Assembly (NCBI GenBank): GCA_031267485.1 | Contig: JAIRYY010000269.1 | Span: 1-10,068, forward strand | Reading direction: 5' to 3' | From: Tannerella sp. | GTDB taxonomy: Bacteria > Bacteroidota > Bacteroidia > Bacteroidales > Tannerellaceae | DNA: 10,068 nt | Shown here: positions 7,371 to 10,068 of the stretch, one piece after another | How the letters are laid out: the number at the start of each line of letters is the position of its first letter | Numbering within the stretch: the first letter of the stretch is position 1 | Program-made: the position numbers and the translations under genes | The notes under the pieces: generated by a model | What the model saw: the letters and a program-made list of their open reading frames with translations, nothing else | Database searches by the model: none | Told to the model about the DNA's origin: nothing

Positions 7371-9516
7371 TGACTTCTTTCAGGACAGCTTCCACTTCGC
7401 ACAGCCCCGGCTCCGTGGCGGCGTCTCCGCCGCCGGCCGCGCCGGCGCATTTCCGGTCAATCACGATTTCGTTGAGGCCTTTCTTCCGGCCGTTCAGGAC
7501 GAACACCCGGTCGAACGAGCGGTAGAAGAACCTCAACATGCGCCGCAGCCTGTCCGAATTGCGGCGGTCGAAATGCAGCGTTTTGCGGGCGAAACCGAGC
7601 CAGTCGGTGTGGCGGCAGAAACTCGCCTCCACCGTATAGGCGTGTTTCAGGTAGAGGGCGAACACGCCCATGACGCCTTCGGTGGAGCATACAATCCGGT
7701 CGTATTCGCCCTCGAGGAAAAGGTTGTGCAGTTCGACGAAGTTCGGCACGTTGACGGTCATGTTCCCGCCGGCCGGCACGTCAAAGCGAATCAGGGGCTT
7801 CAGGACGGCGAGGTGTTCGCCGCTTTGGATTTCGCTGCTGCATACGACGATGTCGACGGGCAAATGCCGTTCCCTGACGTGCCGGAGCAACTGCTGCAGG
7901 AAAAGGGAGGCGTCGCCGCTGCCGCCGAACGTGTCCGTCATCCACAGAACCCTTTCGGGATGTTCAAACTTGCCGAGGTTTTCGGAAAACCGCTTCAGGA
8001 AGGGGCGGATGTTGTACAGCACTTTCGCGGCGGCGAAATGGGCGGCGAGGATGAACAGCGAAGTGAAAAAGGGAAAGGAGAGGCCGTCCAGGAAGCCTGC
8101 AATGTCCACGCCGCCGCTGTCGCCCGGCCGGCCGAGGTAGGAGCGGATGCGCGCCGGCAGCTCCATTTCCGAGATGATACGGTTGAGCGGCCGGTCCAGG
8201 CCGGCGCGATTCATCCTGTCCGCCTTCTGTTCCAGGCGTCCGGCGAGGATTCCGTTGATATGGCTGTTGATGGACAGGAGCGACCCGTAATAGTCCGCCG
8301 CAACGGTTTCGCCGCTTCGTCCGTGCAGCGACGACATGCCGGCGGCGATGTCGAATATGGGCTTATAGTCGGGAGAGACAAACAGCCGCCTGTAGAACGG
8401 CGGTTTCTTACCCGTCATACATTCATAAAAGAGTTTGATGAAAGACATCGTCACCTTATGGTTCCGCACCTCGCTGAAGACATTCGACGCAAGGAAGGCG
8501 ATGGCCTTGTCCGCCGTGCCGCCCCGGTGCAAAAGCATCCTTATCAGCCCGGGATCCTTGAAGTTCATGGCTATCTGGCATGCGTAATTCAGGAACGCAA
8601 GGGTCAGCTTTTCCGTATTCTGGTGAGAGCCAAAGACCGCCAGGCGTCCCTCCCTTATGGCCTCCAGCGCCAGCTGCGAAGGGGGGACGCCGTTATCCAG
8701 GCGCTGCCGCAGGCCGGGAACATGGGCATACACGCCGGTCATGCCGGAAAAGAGGCCAATGTGACTGTCCGACCCGCCGGTCAGGACTTTCCGGTACGGA
8801 TGGCGGCAATACTGCGTAAGCCCGATGCCGTACTGCCGCGAAAACCGGGTCAGGGCCTCCTCGTCCGACCGTCCAATCCACTCCTTTACAAGCATGTTCT
8901 GCCACGTATCCCGCTGTCCGTTCAGACATTCAAAGCGTTCGAAAAGGAGGAGCATCCTGTTGAAAAAATCCTGCGACGGCATCTGTTTAGCGGCATAGTG
9001 ATACAGCGGATGCGCCCATACGGTCGGGATGTCGCGTTCGCAGGCAAACTCCTGAAAAGCGTAAATGTTTTTCCTCAGCTTATTGAGCCGTTCCTCCTGT
9101 TCGGGCGTGAAGCCGTAGGCAAGCACGTGTATGCCGGTGTCGAAGTCGGGAACCAGGCAGCTGAACTCGGCGGCGGTGAGGACGTCATGCCCCCTGTCCT
9201 GCATCGCATAGCAGGAACGCGCGTTATTATGGTTCGTCACCGTGAACGCGCGGCACCCGTTCCGTTTCAGCTCCTGCAGAAGCATCTCGCCGGACACCCA
9301 CGTCTCCGGCACGGAAAGCAGCCGCCCCATCAGCTCGTCCGGCACGTCGCTGTTGCAGTCATGGCAGTGCAGGTCTATCTTCAACGTCTCCGCCGGAGGA
9401 AACTTATCCCTCTCGGCCCGAAGGAACCCGTTCAACCCGTCCTTCAAATTCTCCTGAAACCCCTTTCCCGTTCCCGTCTCTGTCTTCATCATGCTTGATA
9501 TTTGTAATGCTTCCAT
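7348..9516 (-). CDS. PHP-domain phosphoesterase fused to a partial GT-B glycosyltransferase domain
   Basis: The protein has 722 residues from the ATG at 9516; a TTG at 9552 is in frame but would translate a simple 8-bp repeat, so I reject it. Residues about 45-300 form a PHP (polymerase and histidinol phosphatase) metal-dependent phosphoesterase domain. Its ligand motifs are intact: DLHCHD (48-53), TNHNN (94-98), E117, AHP with H169 and GSDSH (248-252). Residues about 300-515 are a mostly helical linker with a hydrophobic stretch (482-500) that could touch the membrane. From about 521 a GT4-like N-terminal Rossmann domain begins (RVLWMTDTFGGSGDASLFLQ, IVVCSSEIQSGEH, DRIVCSTEGVMGVFALYLKH), continuing to FDRVFVLNG at 668-676. 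The protein then ends in a short Ala/Gly-rich tail, so the donor-sugar-binding half of a GT-B enzyme appears absent. Function inferred: hydrolysis of a phosphoester, possibly linked to glycoconjugate metabolism; the substrate is unknown. Confidence 0.8.
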   Translation of the reverse strand: MEALQISSMMKTETGTGKGFQENLKDGLNGFLRAERDKFPPAETLKIDLHCHDCNSDVPDELMGRLLSVPETWVSGEMLLQELKRNGCRAFTVTNHNNARSCYAMQDRGHDVLTAAEFSCLVPDFDTGIHVLAYGFTPEQEERLNKLRKNIYAFQEFACERDIPTVWAHPLYHYAAKQMPSQDFFNRMLLLFERFECLNGQRDTWQNMLVKEWIGRSDEEALTRFSRQYGIGLTQYCRHPYRKVLTGGSDSHIGLFSGMTGVYAHVPGLRQRLDNGVPPSQLALEAIREGRLAVFGSHQNTEKLTLAFLNYACQIAMNFKDPGLIRMLLHRGGTADKAIAFLASNVFSEVRNHKVTMSFIKLFYECMTGKKPPFYRRLFVSPDYKPIFDIAAGMSSLHGRSGETVAADYYGSLLSINSHINGILAGRLEQKADRMNRAGLDRPLNRIISEMELPARIRSYLGRPGDSGGVDIAGFLDGLSFPFFTSLFILAAHFAAAKVLYNIRPFLKRFSENLGKFEHPERVLWMTDTFGGSGDASLFLQQLLRHVRERHLPVDIVVCSSEIQSGEHLAVLKPLIRFDVPAGGNMTVNVPNFVELHNLFLEGEYDRIVCSTEGVMGVFALYLKHAYTVEASFCRHTDWLGFARKTLHFDRRNSDRLRRMLRFFYRSFDRVFVLNGRKKGLNEIVIDRKCAGAAGGGDAATEPGLCEVEAVLKEVMSRGAGE

Positions 9517-9521
9517 ATTAT

Positions 9522-9545
9522 CGCTTTCCCGCTTTCCCGCTTTCC
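9522..9545. repeat. 8-bp tandem repeat (three copies) abutting the PHP gene start
   Basis: CGCTTTCC occurs three times without interruption, reading GGAAAGCG on the coding strand. It ends 5 bases before the ATG at 9516, so it occupies the position of the ribosome-binding region. It is purine-rich on the mRNA strand and could serve as one or more loading sites. Copy-number change would alter the leader, not the main reading frame. Confidence 0.9.
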
Positions 9546-9621
9546 CGTGCAAAGGAAATGTTTAATTGTTATCCGCCGGTTTCTTTTCTGTAAAGAAACG
9601 GTTAAAACAGCGCGAATCCCG

Positions 9622-9776
9622 CGTGCCTGGCAGGTACGGAATATGATGATTGTCACACAGCGTACCTGACGGCACGGGTTTGGATGTGCATCCGGCGTTT
9701 TCTACCGACATTTTGTCCCTAACGGGACAAGGGCGTCCCGTTTCTCTGTCCCGTCGGGACAGAATGTTGGTAGAAA
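9622..9776. repeat. Structured repeat unit 1 (155 bp)
   Basis: This is the first of two related units. It has three modules. Module A is a long imperfect palindrome, arm CGTGCCTGGCAGGTACG (9622-9638) and arm CGTACCTGACGGCACG (9661-9676), with a 22-base centre. Module B is GGATGTGCATCC (9682-9693), a 5-bp stem with a 2-base loop. Module C is cloverleaf-like: outer stem TTTCTACCGACAT (9699-9711) with ATGTTGGTAGAAA (9764-9776), 12 of 13 paired plus one G-T wobble. It encloses hairpins TTGTCCC/GGGACAA (9713-9730), GGG-CGT-CCC (9731-9739) and CTGTCCC/GGGACAG (9746-9762). The strand of action is unknown because the structures are near-symmetric. It lies upstream of the PHP gene start. It may be a structured RNA, a DNA cruciform or protein-binding array, or a small non-coding mobile repeat. 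Confidence 0.85.
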
Positions 9777-9799
9777 CCGCAGCCGCCACCCCACGCCCG

Positions 9800-9954
9800 C
9801 GTGCCGTCAGGTATGCAATGTGACAATCTCCACATTCCGTACCTTCCGGCACGGTTTTGGATGTGCATCCGGCGTTTTCTACCGACATTTTGTCCCTGAC
9901 GGGACAAGGGCGTCCTGTTTTTTTGTCCCGAACGGGACAATATGCCGGCAGAAA
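9800..9954. repeat. Structured repeat unit 2 (155 bp)
   Basis: This is the second copy, about 177 bases after the first and of equal length. Module A has arms CGTGCCGTCAGGTATG (9800-9815) and CGTACCTTCCGGCACG (9838-9853), and this module aligns to unit 1 best as its reverse complement. Module B, GGATGTGCATCC (9859-9870), and the sequence from there to 9896 are nearly identical to unit 1 in direct orientation. Module C has outer arms TTTCTACCGACAT (9876-9888) and ATGCCGGCAGAAA (9942-9954), 11 of 13 paired. It encloses hairpins TTGTCCC/GGGACAA at 9890-9907 and TTGTCCCG/CGGGACAA at 9923-9940. The second hairpin keeps its pairing through a compensatory change relative to unit 1 (T-A instead of C-G at its base). 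Confidence 0.85.
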
Positions 9955-10068
9955 AATTTCCGGTGACGTTTATGCTCCGTCCCGTCAGGGAAACCGTTAC
10001 ATGCTATTGAGCTCGTTTAAGCACTGATGTTACGCACTGCAACAGATTCCATGCCGGAAAGCCCAAGT
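9955..10068. other. Right-edge sequence without recognised features
   Basis: No gene, RNA or promoter could be supported in these 114 bases. A short CCCGTCAGGG at about 9981-9990 resembles part of the hairpins in the adjacent repeat units, which could mean a third, decayed fragment. A minus-strand frame from the edge to a TAA is too short to judge. Confidence 0.4.

Noticed and set aside
7246..9498. 750-codon plus-strand open frame opposite the PHP-domain gene
   Set aside because: It is an antisense shadow in GC-rich DNA; the minus strand encodes intact PHP motifs and the plus frame overlaps the end of purU.
9562..9888. 108-codon minus-strand frame with a repeated MSVENAGCTSK segment
   Set aside because: The repetition follows from the duplicated palindromic DNA units; hairpin structure and compensatory pairing explain the sequence better than a protein.
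9622..9954. CRISPR-like array
   Set aside because: There are only two long units with internal hairpins, no short direct repeats with regular unique spacers, and no cas genes.

Overview
The window looks like chromosomal DNA of a Bacteroidota member, most likely Bacteroidales. Supporting this are a SusC/RagA-type TonB-linked receptor with an STN domain, a FecR-type anti-sigma factor with the Bacteroidetes-style C-terminal domain, a TonB receptor/DUF4249 lipoprotein pair, promoter elements of the TTG-N19-TAnnTTTG type, and genes without clear Shine-Dalgarno sites. The genus cannot be read from the sequence.

Layout. (1) 1-2781, minus strand: a FecR-like anti-sigma factor gene (1774-2781) followed by the first 409 codons of a SusC-like receptor gene that runs off the left edge (1-1228). 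The 545-base gap between them holds no credible gene. It contains a (GT)27 microsatellite, a Bacteroidetes-type -7 element just upstream of it, and two hairpins, so the tract may sit in the susC 5' leader. The ECF sigma factor expected beside the anti-sigma factor is not in the window. (2) 2782-3216: a divergent intergenic region with a good promoter for the rightward genes and a possible frameshifted coding remnant on the minus strand. (3) 3217-7334, plus strand: a tight run of TonB-dependent receptor, DUF4249 lipoprotein and formyltetrahydrofolate deformylase (purU), with gaps of 22 and 13 bases. (4) 7348-9516, minus strand, convergent with purU: a PHP-family phosphoesterase domain joined to what looks like only the N-terminal half of a GT-B glycosyltransferase. 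(5) 9517-10068: no gene recognised. It contains an 8-bp triple repeat against the start codon of the PHP gene and two 155-base structured repeat units in tandem.

How the parts may work together. The STN domain of the SusC-like receptor and the FecR protein fit trans-envelope signalling (receptor to periplasmic FecR to cytoplasmic ECF sigma factor), controlling uptake of an unidentified ligand, probably a glycan. The second receptor lacks an STN domain and is paired with a surface-type lipoprotein, so it is probably an uptake pair without its own signalling arm. PurU and the PHP/glycosyltransferase protein have no obvious functional link to these transport genes.

The most unusual sequence is the tandem repeat at 9622-9954. 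Each unit has a long palindrome, a short palindrome and a cloverleaf-like set of TTGTCCC/GGGACAA hairpins. The palindrome of unit 2 matches that of unit 1 better in inverted orientation, although the flanking modules are in direct orientation, and one hairpin shows a compensatory base-pair change.
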